The translations under genes were made by a program, and so were the position numbers. A model generated the notes under the pieces. It did no database searches, was not told the DNA's origin, and saw only the letters and a list, made by a program, of their open reading frames with translations. 64,000 nucleotides of DNA, taken from positions 496,001-560,000 of the forward strand of contig CANLUC010000001.1 in the NCBI GenBank assembly GCA_947494195.1, given 5' to 3'. Shown here piece by piece: positions 27,491 to 44,789 of the stretch. Numbering within the stretch: the first letter of the stretch is position 1; each line of letters begins with the position of its first letter. Origin of the DNA: an uncultured Nesterenkonia sp. GTDB taxonomy: Bacteria > Actinomycetota > Actinomycetes > Actinomycetales > Micrococcaceae.

Positions 27491-27855
27491 TACTGATCCC
27501 CACCTTTCTCTTCGGCGCCGACCACGATGGTGACGTGGCTGGTGCGCTTGTTGATGCGGAACGCCCGGCCCTGCGCACGGGGGCGGAACCGCTTCATGGT
27601 CGGACCTTCGTCGACGCGTGCCTCGGTGATGAAGAAGGCGTCTTCGTTGAAGGCGACTCCTTCCTTGTCTGCATGCTGGCGAGCATTCGCCAGAGCAGAG
27701 GCGACCACCTTGTACACCGGCTCTGTAGCGCCCTGGGGGGCGAACTTCAGAATGGCCAGTGCTTCGTTGGCCTGCTTGCCGCGGACAAGGTCGACGACGC
27801 GCCGGGCCTTCATAGGCGTCACACGCAGGTAGCGCGCAATTGCCTTGGCTTCCAT
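27490..27855 (-). CDS. rplV: 50S ribosomal protein L22
   Basis: 121 residues. [20 protein letters not shown] start and [17 protein letters not shown] near the C-terminus identify L22, whose loop narrows the exit tunnel. The ATG at 27855 has AAGGAAA upstream. Confidence 0.97.
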   Translation of the reverse strand: MEAKAIARYLRVTPMKARRVVDLVRGKQANEALAILKFAPQGATEPVYKVVASALANARQHADKEGVAFNEDAFFITEARVDEGPTMKRFRPRAQGRAFRINKRTSHVTIVVGAEEKGGDQ

Positions 27856-27923
27856 TGCTTTCCTTCTCTCGTCTTGTGACACGTTGGTCAAGCTCGCAGA
27901 TCGCTCCTCAGATGAGGAAGCGA

Positions 27924-28205
27924 TCAGCGGCGCTTGCCCTTCTTGTCGTCCTTCACATGGCCGCGGAATGTACGCGTCGGAGCGAACTCGCCGAGCTTGT
28001 GCCCGACCATCGACTCAGTGATGAACACGGGGATGTGCTTACGTCCGTCATGCACTGCCACGGTGTGGCCGAGCATGTCGGGGATGATCATGGAACGGCG
28101 GGACCATGTCTTGATGACATTCTTGGTGCCCTTTTCGTTCTCAGCGACGACCTTGAGGTACAGGTGCTGATCAACGAAGGGGCCCTTCTTCAAGCTGCGT
28201 GGCAT
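27924..28205 (-). CDS. rpsS: 30S ribosomal protein S19
   Basis: 93 residues. [15 protein letters not shown] start and [16 protein letters not shown] are canonical. It lies in the 30S head with S13. Confidence 0.97.
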   Translation of the reverse strand: MPRSLKKGPFVDQHLYLKVVAENEKGTKNVIKTWSRRSMIIPDMLGHTVAVHDGRKHIPVFITESMVGHKLGEFAPTRTFRGHVKDDKKGKRR

Positions 28206-28217
28206 GTCTCCAGGCTC

Positions 28218-29054
28218 CTATCGCTTGTTCTTGGTACGACGGCGACGCACGATGAGCTTGTCGCTTTCCTTGTTCGGACGGCGAGTGCGGCCCTCTGGCT
28301 TGCCGTTGGGGTTCACCGGATGGCGACCGCCGGAGGTCTTGCCCTCGCCACCACCGTGCGGGTGGTCGACCGGGTTCATCACAACACCGCGGACGGTCGG
28401 ACGAACGCCCTTCCAGCGCATGCGTCCTGCCTTGCCCCAGTTGATGTTGGACTGCTCGGCGTTGCCCACGGCGCCGACGGTTGCCCGGCAGCGCACATCG
28501 ACATTGCGAACTTCACCGGAGGGCAGTCGCAGCTGGGCGAACTTGCCCTCGCGGGCGACCAGCTGGATGGAGGCGCCTGCGGAACGGCCGAGCTTCGCGC
28601 CGCCTGCTGGTCGCAGCTCCACCGCGTGCACCACGGTGCCGAGGGGGATGTTGCGTAGCGGCAGGTTGTTGCCGGGCTTGATGTCCGCATTCGGGCCGGA
28701 CTCAACCGCTGCGCCCTGCTCCAGCTTGGCTGGGGCGAGGATGTAGCGCTTGGTGCCGTCGACGAAGTGCAGCAGGGCGATGCGAGCGGTGCGATTCGGG
28801 TCGTACTCGATGTGAGCGACCTTGGCCGGAACGCCGTCCTTGTCAGAGCGACGGAAGTCGATGACGCGGTACTGGCGCTTATGCCCGCCACCCTTGTGAC
28901 GAGTGGTGATCTTGCCTGAGCTGTTGCGGCCGCCTGTCTTGGACAGCGGGCGCAGCAGGGACTTTTCCGGGGTGTCCCGGGTGATCTCTGCGAAGTCGGC
29001 CACAGACGAGCCGCGTTGGCCCGGTGTGTTCGGCTTGAGGTTACGGATAGCCAT
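28218..29054 (-). CDS. rplB: 50S ribosomal protein L2
   Basis: 278 residues, usual length. [15 protein letters not shown] start, [18 protein letters not shown] and the [13 protein letters not shown] motif near the peptidyl-transferase centre are present. Confidence 0.98.
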   Translation of the reverse strand: MAIRNLKPNTPGQRGSSVADFAEITRDTPEKSLLRPLSKTGGRNSSGKITTRHKGGGHKRQYRVIDFRRSDKDGVPAKVAHIEYDPNRTARIALLHFVDGTKRYILAPAKLEQGAAVESGPNADIKPGNNLPLRNIPLGTVVHAVELRPAGGAKLGRSAGASIQLVAREGKFAQLRLPSGEVRNVDVRCRATVGAVGNAEQSNINWGKAGRMRWKGVRPTVRGVVMNPVDHPHGGGEGKTSGGRHPVNPNGKPEGRTRRPNKESDKLIVRRRRTKNKR

Positions 29055-29091
29055 ATTCTTCTTCCTCGATCAAGTGGTTCCGATCAGCCGA

Positions 29092-29400
29092 TCAGGCTGC
29101 GGATCCTCCGAAGATGTCAATGTTGTAGCCCTCTTTGAGGGTGATGATGGCGCGCTTGGTACCAGTGCGCGAGCCCCATCCGAACTTGGTGCGCTTGCGC
29201 TTGCCAGCTCGGTTGATGGTGTTGACCGAGTTCACACGCACGGAGAAGATCTTCTCCACGGCGTATTTGATCTCGGACTTCGTGGCTCGGGGGTCCACCA
29301 GGAAGGTGAACTTGCCCTCGTCGATCAGCCCGTAGGACTTCTCCGACACGACGGGTGCGATGATGACGTCGCGCGGGTCCTTGCTTGTCAGGACGCTCAC
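29092..29400 (-). CDS. rplW: 50S ribosomal protein L23
   Basis: 102 residues. [15 protein letters not shown] and [16 protein letters not shown] identify L23, the main docking site for SRP and trigger factor. It starts at GTG 29400, overlapping the rplD stop as GTGA. Confidence 0.97.
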   Translation of the reverse strand: MSVLTSKDPRDVIIAPVVSEKSYGLIDEGKFTFLVDPRATKSEIKYAVEKIFSVRVNSVNTINRAGKRKRTKFGWGSRTGTKRAIITLKEGYNIDIFGGSAA

Positions 29401-30011
29401 TTGGTCTCCTCCTTCGCAGTGCCCTGTGCCAGGAAGGCGTCATAGCCGGCCTGAGTGAACACGATGTCGTCGGAGACGATGACATCGTAGGTGTTCAGCT
29501 GGTCGGCATACAGGGTGTGGACGTGGGGCAGGTTGCGAGTCGACAGCGCGGCGATGTCATCGCTGCGGTCGATCACGACGAGCCAGTTGCGGTTCGCGCC
29601 GCCGAGGGCTGCCAGTGCGGCCTTGGCCGCCTTGGTGGAAGCCGCGTCGACGACCAGCGAATCCACCACGTGGATACGATCGTTGCGTGCCCGGTCCGAG
29701 AGGGCTCCGCGCAGGGCGGCTGCCTTCATCTTCTTGGGCGTGCGCTGGGCGTAGTCACGCGGGGTGGGGCCATGGACGACGCCACCGCCGATCATGTGCG
29801 GTCCGCGCATGGAACCCTGACGAGCTCGACCGGTGCCCTTCTGCCGGAACGGCTTGGCGCCGGTGCCGGAGACCTCGGAGCGAGTCTTGGTCTTGTGGGT
29901 GCCCTGGCGAGCGGCGGCCCGCTGCGCGACGACCACCTGGTGGATCAGCGCGACATTGGTCTTGGCGTCGAATACCTCTGCGGGGAAGTCGACAGAAACC
30001 TTGTTGGCCAT
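29397..30011 (-). CDS. rplD: 50S ribosomal protein L4
   Basis: 204 residues from the ATG at 30011, which has GGGAG ten bases upstream; an ATG at 30020 overlapping the rplC stop is the alternative. [19 protein letters not shown] and [15 protein letters not shown] identify L4. In E. coli L4 represses its own operon through the S10 leader; a long leader exists here too. Confidence 0.96.
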   Translation of the reverse strand: MANKVSVDFPAEVFDAKTNVALIHQVVVAQRAAARQGTHKTKTRSEVSGTGAKPFRQKGTGRARQGSMRGPHMIGGGVVHGPTPRDYAQRTPKKMKAAALRGALSDRARNDRIHVVDSLVVDAASTKAAKAALAALGGANRNWLVVIDRSDDIAALSTRNLPHVHTLYADQLNTYDVIVSDDIVFTQAGYDAFLAQGTAKEETK

Positions 30012-30016
30012 GTGGA

Positions 30017-30679
30017 TCATGCTCCCTTCACTGCGGTGCGGACCAGGACGACCTGGCCACGAGCACCCGGAAGGGCGCCCTTGATGAGCAGCAGGTTCTT
30101 CTCGGGGTCCACAGCGTGGACGGTGAGGTTGTGCGTGGTCTGACGGACCCCGCCCATCCGACCGGCCATGCGCAGGCCCTTGAAGACGCGGCCCGGGGTG
30201 GCTGCGCCACCGATGGAGCCCGGCTTGCGGTGGTTCTTGTGCGCACCGTGGGATGCGCCGACACCGGCGAAGCCGTGGCGCTTCATGACACCGGCGAAGC
30301 CCTTGCCCTTGGTCTTGCCCACGACATCGACCTTCTGGCCGGTCTCGAACGCTTCGACGCTCAGGTCCTGACCCAGCTCATAGGAGCCGGAATCGGATGT
30401 GCGGATCTCGACGACGTGGCGACGCGGGGTCACTCCAGCCTTCTCGAAGTGGCCGGCGAGCGGCTTGGTCACCTTGCGCGGATCGATGCGGCCGAAGCCG
30501 ATCTGGACGGAGTTGTATCCGTCGCTCTCTGCGGTGCGGATCTGGGTCACGACATTGGAGTCGGCTTGGACGACAGTGACTGGGATGAGGGTGTTGTTCT
30601 CGTCCCAGACCTGGGTCATGCCGAGCTTCGTGCCCAGCAGTCCCTTGACGTTCAGTTCAACGCGGGAAATATTGGTCAT
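30017..30679 (-). CDS. rplC: 50S ribosomal protein L3
   Basis: 220 residues. [18 protein letters not shown] start and the [14 protein letters not shown] loop that reaches the peptidyl-transferase centre are present. ATG at 30679, 23 bp after rpsJ. Confidence 0.97.
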   Translation of the reverse strand: MTNISRVELNVKGLLGTKLGMTQVWDENNTLIPVTVVQADSNVVTQIRTAESDGYNSVQIGFGRIDPRKVTKPLAGHFEKAGVTPRRHVVEIRTSDSGSYELGQDLSVEAFETGQKVDVVGKTKGKGFAGVMKRHGFAGVGASHGAHKNHRKPGSIGGAATPGRVFKGLRMAGRMGGVRQTTHNLTVHAVDPEKNLLLIKGALPGARGQVVLVRTAVKGA

Positions 30680-30702
30680 AGTTTTCTCAGCACCTCCCTG
30701 CT

Positions 30703-31011
30703 CTAGAGCTTGATCTCGATGTTGACGTCTGCAGGCAGGTCGAGTCGCATCAGGGAATCGACGGCCTTGGGCGTCGGATCCACGATGTCGATGAGGCGCT
30801 TATGGGTGCGCATCTCGAAGTGCTCGCGAGAGTCCTTGTATTTGTGGGGAGAGCGAATCACGGCGTACACGTTCTTCTCGGTGGGCAGCGGCACTGGGCC
30901 GACAACCGTTGCACCAGCACGTGTGACCGTGTCGACGATCTTCCGGGCCGAGGTGTCGATGACTTCGTGGTCATACGACTTCAGCCGGATGCGGATTTTT
31001 TGTCCCGCCAT
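30703..31011 (-). CDS. rpsJ: 30S ribosomal protein S10 (NusE)
   Basis: 102 residues. [18 protein letters not shown] start and DVNIEIKL end. S10 is also NusE in transcription antitermination. The ATG at 31011 has GAGG eight bases upstream. First gene of the S10 cluster. Confidence 0.97.
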   Translation of the reverse strand: MAGQKIRIRLKSYDHEVIDTSARKIVDTVTRAGATVVGPVPLPTEKNVYAVIRSPHKYKDSREHFEMRTHKRLIDIVDPTPKAVDSLMRLDLPADVNIEIKL

Positions 31012-31434
31012 GCGTTGAGCCTCTTTCTGGTGTTCTGACATTCGTCTCTCGTCGCAGCCCACGACTGAGCGGAGCCGAGGGCTCCCAGAAAGGCAACGCG
31101 CACACCCGTTGGGGTTGTGGGCGGATCTGACCTTCTGCAGTTGTGGGCTGCGCACCCGGGCTTCGACGACTCGATCTTCCGAGTCCGACGTCGCTTGTCA
31201 GGTGCACGTTCCGGGAGGCACGAATCCGTCCTGATCGGGTGCTGTGTCTCCACAGACCCCGACGGGTTCCTCGTGCTCCCGGATCTCCGACCCCCGCGGT
31301 CGGGCGTGTCGCTTGGATGAGCAGATTCTCTGCGCACAGCGAGACACACCACGAGGTGCCGGTGTTGAAGTTGTAGCTGTTCGCTCACTCCGTCTGCCGT
31401 CAAGGCACACGGGGGCTGAGAGCCCGTGAGCAAC
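31012..31434 (-). other. Possible long leader of the S10 cluster
   Basis: About 420 nt between a predicted start and rpsJ. It contains a GGAGCC-GAG-GGCTCC hairpin (31071-31085) and a CACGGG/CCCGTG hairpin near 31408-31426. ORFs here look like chance reading frames. Whether it functions as an L4-responsive leader cannot be judged from sequence. Confidence 0.35.
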
Positions 31435-31440
31435 CTGTCT

Positions 31441-31469
31441 ATTCTCACACAGATCCCCAGTGACCACAA
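31441..31469 (-). promoter_or_regulatory. Candidate promoter of the S10 cluster
   Basis: Minus-strand TTGTGG (31464-31469), 17-bp spacer, GAGAAT (31441-31446), directly after the tuf terminator. A modest match; other promoters nearer rpsJ cannot be excluded. Confidence 0.35.
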
Positions 31470-31470
31470 A

Positions 31471-31506
31471 CAGAATCCCCGGTGACCGTGGTCACCGGGG
31501 ATTCTG
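31471..31506 (-). terminator. Terminator of tuf
   Basis: A perfect 17-bp inverted repeat, CAGAATCCCCGGTGACC with its complement, separated by 2 nt. T-rich TTTGTGG follows on the minus strand. It lies 70 bp after the tuf stop. Confidence 0.8.
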
Positions 31507-31575
31507 TGTGCTCGGGTGAATCAGCAGCGAGGCTGCTGACTCATCAGCCGAGGATCGAGCTCAAGATCGAGAGTC

Positions 31576-32766
31576 TTACTTCAGGATCTTGGTGACTCGA
31601 CCTGAACCAACGGTGCGTCCACCCTCACGGATGGCGAAGCCGAGGCCGTCTTCCATGGCGATCTCCTGGATGAGCTCAACAGTCATCTCGGTGTTATCGC
31701 CTGGCATGACCATCTCGGTGCCCTCGGGCAGCGAGATGACGCCAGTGACGTCGGTGGTCCGGAAGTAGAACTGCGGACGGTAGTTGGTGTAGAAGGGGTT
31801 GTGGCGTCCGCCCTCATCCTTGGACAGAATGTAGACGTTGGCCTCGAACTGCGTGTGCGGGGTGATGGAGCCGGGGGCAGCCACAACCTGGCCGCGCTCG
31901 ACGTCATCGCGCTTCAGACCGCGAAGCAGCAGTCCACAGTTCTCGCCGGCCCAAGCCTCATCGAGCTGCTTGTGGAACATCTCGATACCCGTGACGGTGG
32001 TCTTCTGCTTGGGGCGGATGCCGAGGATCTCGATCTCCGAGTTGATCTTCAGCGTGCCGCGCTCGGCGCGACCGGTCACCACGGTGCCGCGACCGGTGAT
32101 GGTGAAGACGTCCTCGATCGGCATGAGGAACGGCTTGTCCTTGTCACGCTCTGGCTCGGGGATGAAGGTATCCACGGCCTCCATGAGGTCTTCGACAGTC
32201 TTGACCCACTCAGCATCGCCCTCGAGAGCCTTCAGGCCTGAGGTGCGGATGACCGGTGCGTTGTCGCCGTCGTAGCCCTGGGAATCGAGGAGCTCGCGCA
32301 CCTCCATCTCGACGAGGTCCAGGAGCTCTTCGTCCTCGACCATGTCGGACTTGTTCAGTGCGACCAGCAGGGCGGGGACGCCGACCTGGCGGGCGAGCAG
32401 CACGTGCTCGCGGGTCTGTGCCATCGGACCATCAGTGGCGGCGACGACCAGGATCGCACCGTCCATCTGAGCGGCACCGGTGATCATGTTCTTCACGTAG
32501 TCAGCGTGACCGGGGGCGTCCACGTGTGCATAGTGGCGCGCCTCGGTCTGGTACTCCACGTGGGAGACGTTGATCGTGATGCCGCGCTCGCGCTCCTCGG
32601 GAGCGTTGTCGATCGAGGCGAAGTCGCGACCCTGGTTGAGCTCGGGGTACTTCTCCGACAGGACCTTGGAGATCGCAGCTGTCAGGGTGGTCTTGCCATG
32701 GTCGACGTGACCGATGGTGCCGATGTTAAGGTGCGGCTTGTTACGCTCGAACTTTGCCTTGGCCAC
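31576..32766 (-). CDS. tuf: Elongation factor Tu
   Basis: A 396-residue GTPase that brings aminoacyl-tRNA to the ribosome. G1 [10 protein letters not shown]2 region [10 protein letters not shown]3 DAPGHADY, G4 NKSDMV and the C-terminal [15 protein letters not shown] are intact. It starts at GTG 32766 with AGGAGG nine bases upstream. TTGACA lies about 50 bp upstream (minus strand, 32817-32822) but no matching -10 was found. A terminator separates it from fusA. Confidence 0.98.
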   Translation of the reverse strand: MAKAKFERNKPHLNIGTIGHVDHGKTTLTAAISKVLSEKYPELNQGRDFASIDNAPEERERGITINVSHVEYQTEARHYAHVDAPGHADYVKNMITGAAQMDGAILVVAATDGPMAQTREHVLLARQVGVPALLVALNKSDMVEDEELLDLVEMEVRELLDSQGYDGDNAPVIRTSGLKALEGDAEWVKTVEDLMEAVDTFIPEPERDKDKPFLMPIEDVFTITGRGTVVTGRAERGTLKINSEIEILGIRPKQKTTVTGIEMFHKQLDEAWAGENCGLLLRGLKRDDVERGQVVAAPGSITPHTQFEANVYILSKDEGGRHNPFYTNYRPQFYFRTTDVTGVISLPEGTEMVMPGDNTEMTVELIQEIAMEDGLGFAIREGGRTVGSGRVTKILK

Positions 32767-32958
32767 AGGTTCCTCCTAAGAACTTGTTCAGGTAAGAAGA
32801 CTTACTCCAGCCGCACTGTCAACGAGGCTGAAACTCATGCAAGTCTACTAATCGCTAGGTATTTGGTGAAATTATCCGAATGATGGTGCGTGAGGAGCGG
32901 TGGAGGTCATCCGGAGACCTCGCTTCCTCCAGGCTGCGTCGATCCGCCCGGTCCGGAC

Positions 32959-32992
32959 GGCCGGGCCTGCCCCAATGGGGGGCGACCCGGCC
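32959..32992 (-). terminator. Terminator of fusA
   Basis: GGCCGGG/CCCGGCC plus inner GCCCC/GGGGC pairs form an interrupted hairpin 14 bp after the fusA stop, in the 240-bp fusA-tuf gap. There is no T-run. Confidence 0.5.
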
Positions 32993-33006
32993 AACCGGTG
33001 CGTGGA

Positions 33007-35121
33007 TCAGGCGCCGCGGTTCTTCTCGATGATCTCTTCGGCCACGGCCTTCGGAACCTCGACGTACGAGTTGAAGGACATGGTGAAGACGGCGCGGCCC
33101 TGCGTGCGTGAGCGCAGTTCGCCGATGTAGCCGAACATCTCGGAGAGCGGCACGAGTGCCTTGATGACCTTCACGCCTGCCGCGTCATCCATGGACTGGA
33201 TCTGACCACGACGGGAGTTCAGGTCGCCGATGACTTCGCCCATGTACTCCTCGGGAGTACGGACTTCGACGGACATCGTCGGCTCGAGCAGCACCGGGTT
33301 GGCCCGGCGTGCGCCCTCTTTGAGGACCTGGGAGCCGGCGAGCTTGAACGCCATCTCCGAGGAGTCGACGTCGTGGTAGGCGCCGTCGACCAGTTCGGCC
33401 CGGACGCCGACCATCGGGTAGCCGGCGAGGACGCCGAGACCCATGGCGTCCTGGATGCCTGCATCCACGGAGGGGATGTACTCGCGGGGAATGCGTCCAC
33501 CGGTCACCAGGTTGGCGAATTCGTACATCTCGCCGTCCGAGGTGTCCATGGGCTCGAAGTTCATGAGCACCTTGGCGAACTGACCCGAACCACCGGTCTG
33601 CTTCTTGTGGGTGTAGTCGACCTTCTCCACACGCTTCTTGATGGTCTCGCGGTAGGCCACCTGGGGCTTGCCCACGTTGGCCTCGACGTTGAACTCGCGG
33701 CGCATGCGGTCCACCAGGATGTCCAGGTGGAGCTCGCCCATGCCGCCGATCTCGGTCTGGCCGGTCTCGTCGTTCTGGGTGACGGTGAACGTCGGGTCCT
33801 CGGCTGCCAGCTTCTGAATGGCCGTGGAGAGCTTCTCCTGGTCACTCTTCGACTTCGGCTCGATGGCCACGGAGATCACGGGCTCCGGGAAGGTCATCGA
33901 CTCGAGCACGATCTGATCGTTCGGGTCGCACAGCGTATCGCCGGTGGTGGTGTCCTTGAGCCCGATGACCGCGTAGATGTGACCGGCCTGGATCTCGTCG
34001 ACCGGGTTCTCCTTGTTCGCGTGCATCTGGAAGAGCTTGCCGATGCGCTCTTTCTTGCCCTTCGTGGAGTTCACGATCTGCGCGCCTGCGGACAGCTTGC
34101 CCGAGTAGACGCGGATGAAGGTGAGCTGCCCGAAGAAGGGGTGGGAAGCGATCTTGAACGCCAGAGCCGAGAAGGGCTCGTCCTTGCGGGGACGGCGAGT
34201 CAGGATGACATCTTCATGGTTGGGCTTGTGGCCCTCCATGGCCTCGACGTCTGCCGGGGTCGGCAGGTAGTCGATGACGGCGTCAAGCATGGGCTGCACT
34301 CCGCGGTTCTTGAACGCCGAGCCGCAGAACACGGGGTAGGCGGCCGAGGCCACGGTGAGCTTGCGGATGCCTTCCTTGAGCTCATCGTTGGAGATCTCTT
34401 CGCCTTCGAGGTACTTGTTCATCAGCACGTCGTCAGCTTCAGCGACCTGCTCGATGAGCGTGTTGCGGTACTCCTCGGCGGACTCCTTGAGCTCCTCGGG
34501 GATCTCACGGGTCTCGTACTCAGCACCCATGGTCACGTCGCCCTTGGCATCGCCGGGCCACACGAGAGCCTTCATCTGCAGCAGGTCGACGACGCCGACG
34601 AAGTCACTCTCGGAGCCGATCGGCAGCTGCATCACCAGCGGGGTCGCGCCGAGGCGGGACTTGATGGTGTCGACGGTGTAGTAGAAGTCAGCGCCCAGCT
34701 TGTCCATCTTGTTGACGAAGCAGATGCGCGGGACGTTGTACTTGTCAGCCTGGCGCCAGACAGTCTCGGACTGCGGCTCCACGCCTTCCTTGCCGTCGAA
34801 GACAGCAACGGCACCATCGAGGACACGCAGTGCGCGCTCCACCTCGACGGTGAAGTCGACGTGACCGGGGGTGTCGATGATGTTGATCTGGTTGTCGCCC
34901 CAGAAGCAGGTCACCGCGGCAGAGGTGATCGTGATGCCGCGCTCTTTCTCCTGCTCCATCCAGTCCGTCGTGGACGCACCGTCGTGGGTTTCACCGATCT
35001 TGTGATTCATGCCGGTGTAGAACAGGATGCGTTCGGTTGCGGTGGTCTTACCGGCATCGATGTGAGCCATGATGCCGATGTTGCGGACCTTCTTGAGGTC
35101 AGTGAGCACGTCTTGTGCCAC
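33007..35121 (-). CDS. fusA: Elongation factor G
   Basis: 704-residue translocation GTPase. [18 protein letters not shown] (G1), [17 protein letters not shown] (G3), and [12 protein letters not shown] (G4) are intact, with five-domain length. It starts at GTG 35121, 18 bp after rpsG. Confidence 0.98.
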   Translation of the reverse strand: MAQDVLTDLKKVRNIGIMAHIDAGKTTATERILFYTGMNHKIGETHDGASTTDWMEQEKERGITITSAAVTCFWGDNQINIIDTPGHVDFTVEVERALRVLDGAVAVFDGKEGVEPQSETVWRQADKYNVPRICFVNKMDKLGADFYYTVDTIKSRLGATPLVMQLPIGSESDFVGVVDLLQMKALVWPGDAKGDVTMGAEYETREIPEELKESAEEYRNTLIEQVAEADDVLMNKYLEGEEISNDELKEGIRKLTVASAAYPVFCGSAFKNRGVQPMLDAVIDYLPTPADVEAMEGHKPNHEDVILTRRPRKDEPFSALAFKIASHPFFGQLTFIRVYSGKLSAGAQIVNSTKGKKERIGKLFQMHANKENPVDEIQAGHIYAVIGLKDTTTGDTLCDPNDQIVLESMTFPEPVISVAIEPKSKSDQEKLSTAIQKLAAEDPTFTVTQNDETGQTEIGGMGELHLDILVDRMRREFNVEANVGKPQVAYRETIKKRVEKVDYTHKKQTGGSGQFAKVLMNFEPMDTSDGEMYEFANLVTGGRIPREYIPSVDAGIQDAMGLGVLAGYPMVGVRAELVDGAYHDVDSSEMAFKLAGSQVLKEGARRANPVLLEPTMSVEVRTPEEYMGEVIGDLNSRRGQIQSMDDAAGVKVIKALVPLSEMFGYIGELRSRTQGRAVFTMSFNSYVEVPKAVAEEIIEKNRGA

Positions 35122-35139
35122 GGTGATTCCCCTTTTCTA

Positions 35140-35610
35140 TTACCAGCGGTAGTGGGCGAAGGCCTTGTTGGACTCTGCCATCTTGTGAGTGTCCTCGCGG
35201 CGCTTCACAGCGGCACCGAGGCCGTTGGATGCGTCCAGGATCTCGTTCATGAGGCGGTCCGTCATGCTCTTCTCGCGACGGCCCTTGGAGTAGCCGACCA
35301 GCCAGCGCAGGGCCAGTGCGGTCGAGCGACCGGGCTTGACCTCCACGGGCACCTGGTAGGTGGCGCCGCCGACGCGGCGGGAGCGGACCTCCAGTGCGGG
35401 GCGGACGTTGTCCATGGCCTTCTTGAGGATCGTCACGGAGTCCTCGCCGGACTTCTTCGCCACGCCGTCGAGCGCGCCGTAGACGATGCGCTCAGCGGTG
35501 GACTTCTTGCCGTCGACCAGGACCTTGTTGATCAGCTGCGTGACCAACGGGGATCCGTGGACCGGATCCTGGACGAGAGGGCGCTTGGGTGCGGGTCCCT
35601 TACGAGGCAT
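35140..35610 (-). CDS. rpsG: 30S ribosomal protein S7
   Basis: 156 residues. [20 protein letters not shown] start and [21 protein letters not shown] end. It nucleates assembly of the 30S head. ATG overlaps the rpsL stop by one base (TAATG). Confidence 0.97.
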   Translation of the reverse strand: MPRKGPAPKRPLVQDPVHGSPLVTQLINKVLVDGKKSTAERIVYGALDGVAKKSGEDSVTILKKAMDNVRPALEVRSRRVGGATYQVPVEVKPGRSTALALRWLVGYSKGRREKSMTDRLMNEILDASNGLGAAVKRREDTHKMAESNKAFAHYRW

Positions 35611-35984
35611 TACTTCTTCTCCTTCTTCGCGCCGTAGCGGGAGCGAGCCTGACCGCGACCCTTGACACCCTGGGTGTCGAGGGCGCCGCGGACGATCTTG
35701 TAGCGGACACCGGGAAGGTCCTTCACACGACCGCCGCGAACGAGCACGATGGAGTGCTCCTGCAGGTTGTGGCCCTCGCCGGGGATGTAGGCGGTGACTT
35801 CGACGCCGCCGCCCAGACGAACACGGGCCACCTTGCGGAGTGCGGAGTTCGGCTTCTTCGGGGTCGTGGTGTACACACGGGTGCATACGCCACGACGCAT
35901 CGGGCTTCCCTGCAGTGCAGGGGTGTTGTTCTTGGTGCGCTTGGGATGACGCCCCTTGCGCACAAGCTGCTGAATAGTAGGCAC
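35610..35984 (-). CDS. rpsL: 30S ribosomal protein S12
   Basis: 124 residues. [19 protein letters not shown] start. K43 (in PKKPNSAL) and K88 (in [11 protein letters not shown]), the usual streptomycin-resistance positions, are wild type. Starts at GTG 35984, fixed by the family N-terminus. Confidence 0.97.
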   Translation of the reverse strand: MPTIQQLVRKGRHPKRTKNNTPALQGSPMRRGVCTRVYTTTPKKPNSALRKVARVRLGGGVEVTAYIPGEGHNLQEHSIVLVRGGRVKDLPGVRYKIVRGALDTQGVKGRGQARSRYGAKKEKK

Positions 35985-36257
35985 TATGCGTTCTCCATAC
36001 GTGTAGTGAGGGAAGCAGAGGATTCTTGACTCTGCCCGCGGTTGATGGTCGGCACACTGTCCGCGGGCTCTGGTCCCTAGGCGTGCAAAAATGTGGCATT
36101 CGCTGCGCAACTTCCCCGCAACCCGGACCGAGTCCCTCTGCCACATCAGAAACAATCAGGTTAACACTACCAGGAACCCATCCCCTGCGCGAGTGCCGGA
36201 TCCTGATCCCGTGCTGCTCCCTTGCGGGGCCACGCAGAACGCGGCACCACAGAGAGC
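35985..36257 (-). other. Leader region upstream of rpsL
   Basis: No gene in these 273 bp. A CCGCGG pair (36037-36067) can form a hairpin. The AT-richer part near 36140-36170 may hold the str-operon promoter, but no convincing -35/-10 pair was found. Confidence 0.3.
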
Positions 36258-36304
36258 AACGCAGCAGGCCCGGAGGAGCGTCGCTCCCCCGGGCCTGCTG
36301 CGTT
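36258..36304 (-). terminator. Terminator of rpoBC
   Basis: A 22-bp stem with one mismatch (AACGCAGCAGGCCCGG...) and a 3-nt loop, about 58 bp after the rpoC stop. Confidence 0.75.
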
Positions 36305-36361
36305 GATCAGTCCTGACGCCCGTTCATAGGGCGGTCATCGAACCCGTCTGCGACTGGCTTC

Positions 36362-40249
<3,888 letters not shown>

Positions 40250-40311
40250 AGTCCGGTATCTCTCTTTTCTCTAAAGATTCGTGACGGAGTGAAGGTGCAT
40301 CGGTGAGGTCC

Positions 40312-43830
<3,519 letters not shown>

Positions 43831-43936
43831 GAGGGATCCTTCCACAGACCTTCGTAGCTTCCGTAGGAATAACGCATATAAACAACTGCCCACCGCTATT
43901 TGAAGGCACGGATGTAGAGAAGATGCGCAAAAATAC

Positions 43937-43966
43937 AGCATAGACCACGAAGGCAACCCAGGGCAA
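43937..43966 (-). promoter_or_regulatory. Promoter of rpoBC
   Basis: Minus-strand TTGCCC (43961-43966), 18-bp spacer, TATGCT (43937-43942), predicting a leader of about 100 nt. It gives rpoBC a promoter separate from rplJL. The rest of the 299-bp gap shows no gene. Confidence 0.5.
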
Positions 43967-44102
43967 GACGAGGCCGCCGGGGCGTTGGACACGAGGGCTG
44001 AGCCTCGGCCGAAGGGAAGGCCTGCGGAGACATCAACAGCGAATCCGGGCTTTCTGGGCAGTAACTGTACCAGTCCGCCGTCGGGAAGGTGCTATCGGAC
44101 AC

Positions 44103-44129
44103 ACCGACGGCGCCCATGCCGCCGTCGGT
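44103..44129 (-). terminator. Terminator of the histidine kinase-regulator pair
   Basis: ACCGACGGCG and CGCCGTCGGT form a perfect 10-bp stem with a 7-nt loop, immediately after the regulator stop codon. No T-run. Confidence 0.6.
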
Positions 44130-44789
44130 TCAGACGATGCGGCGCTGCTCCGCCCAGCGGGTGAGCTCATGTCGGGAGGACAGCTGAAGCTTGCGCAGCA
44201 CCTTGGAGACATGGGTCTCCACGGTCTTGATCGAGATGAACAGCTCCGCGGCGATCTCCCGATAGGTGTACCCGCGCGCGATCAGCCGCATGACCTCGAC
44301 CTCGCGGGCGGAGAGCCGATCCAGCTCCTCGTCCCGGACGTCGCCGACCGCACCGGTGCCGAAGGCGTCCAGGACGAACCCTGCCAGGCGCGGCGAGAAC
44401 ACGGCGTCGCCGGTGGCCACCGCCTGCACCGCGTCGGCGAGGTCTGCGGTGCTGATCGTCTTCGTGACGTAGCCGCGGGCTCCGGCGCGGATCACCGAGA
44501 CCACGTCTTCGGCCTGGTCCGAGACGCTGATGGCCAGGAACTTCACCTCGGGGAGGTCGCGGCAGGCGCGGACCACCTCGGCGCCTCCCCCACCGGTGCC
44601 GCCCGGAAGATGCACATCGAGCAGCACGACCTCGGGGTGTTCCCGCCGCACCACGGCGATTGCAGTCTCCACATCGTGGCCCTCGCCGACGACTTCGACT
44701 CTCCCGGCCATCTCGGCCTTGAGTCCGGCCCGGAAGATGCCGTGGTCATCGATGATCACCACGCGGCGCAGCGCTGGGGCCTCACCCAT
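44130..44789 (-). CDS. NarL/LuxR-family response regulator
   Basis: 219 residues: receiver domain with acidic pocket IDDHG and phosphoacceptor D58 (VVLLDVHLPGG), conserved Lys in YVTKTIS, then a LuxR helix-turn-helix (about 155-215; LSAREVEVMRLIARGYTYREIA, split by family as usual). Its start overlaps the kinase gene by 8 bp, so the two form a pair. By family it probably regulates envelope-stress genes, perhaps the divergent PspC gene. Confidence 0.93.
   Translation of the reverse strand: MGEAPALRRVVIIDDHGIFRAGLKAEMAGRVEVVGEGHDVETAIAVVRREHPEVVLLDVHLPGGTGGGGAEVVRACRDLPEVKFLAISVSDQAEDVVSVIRAGARGYVTKTISTADLADAVQAVATGDAVFSPRLAGFVLDAFGTGAVGDVRDEELDRLSAREVEVMRLIARGYTYREIAAELFISIKTVETHVSKVLRKLQLSSRHELTRWAEQRRIV

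Noticed and set aside
31117-31320. Small plus-strand frame in the tuf-rpsJ gap
   Set aside because: No ribosome-binding site, no conserved features, and it lies antisense to the presumed rpsJ leader.
32793-32822. TTGACA upstream of tuf as a promoter
   Set aside because: The -35 is perfect but no TANNNT or similar -10 lies 16-19 bp downstream.
33373-35637. 754-codon open frame opposite fusA and rpsG
   Set aside because: Antisense to two well-identified genes, low-complexity residue use, no known domain.
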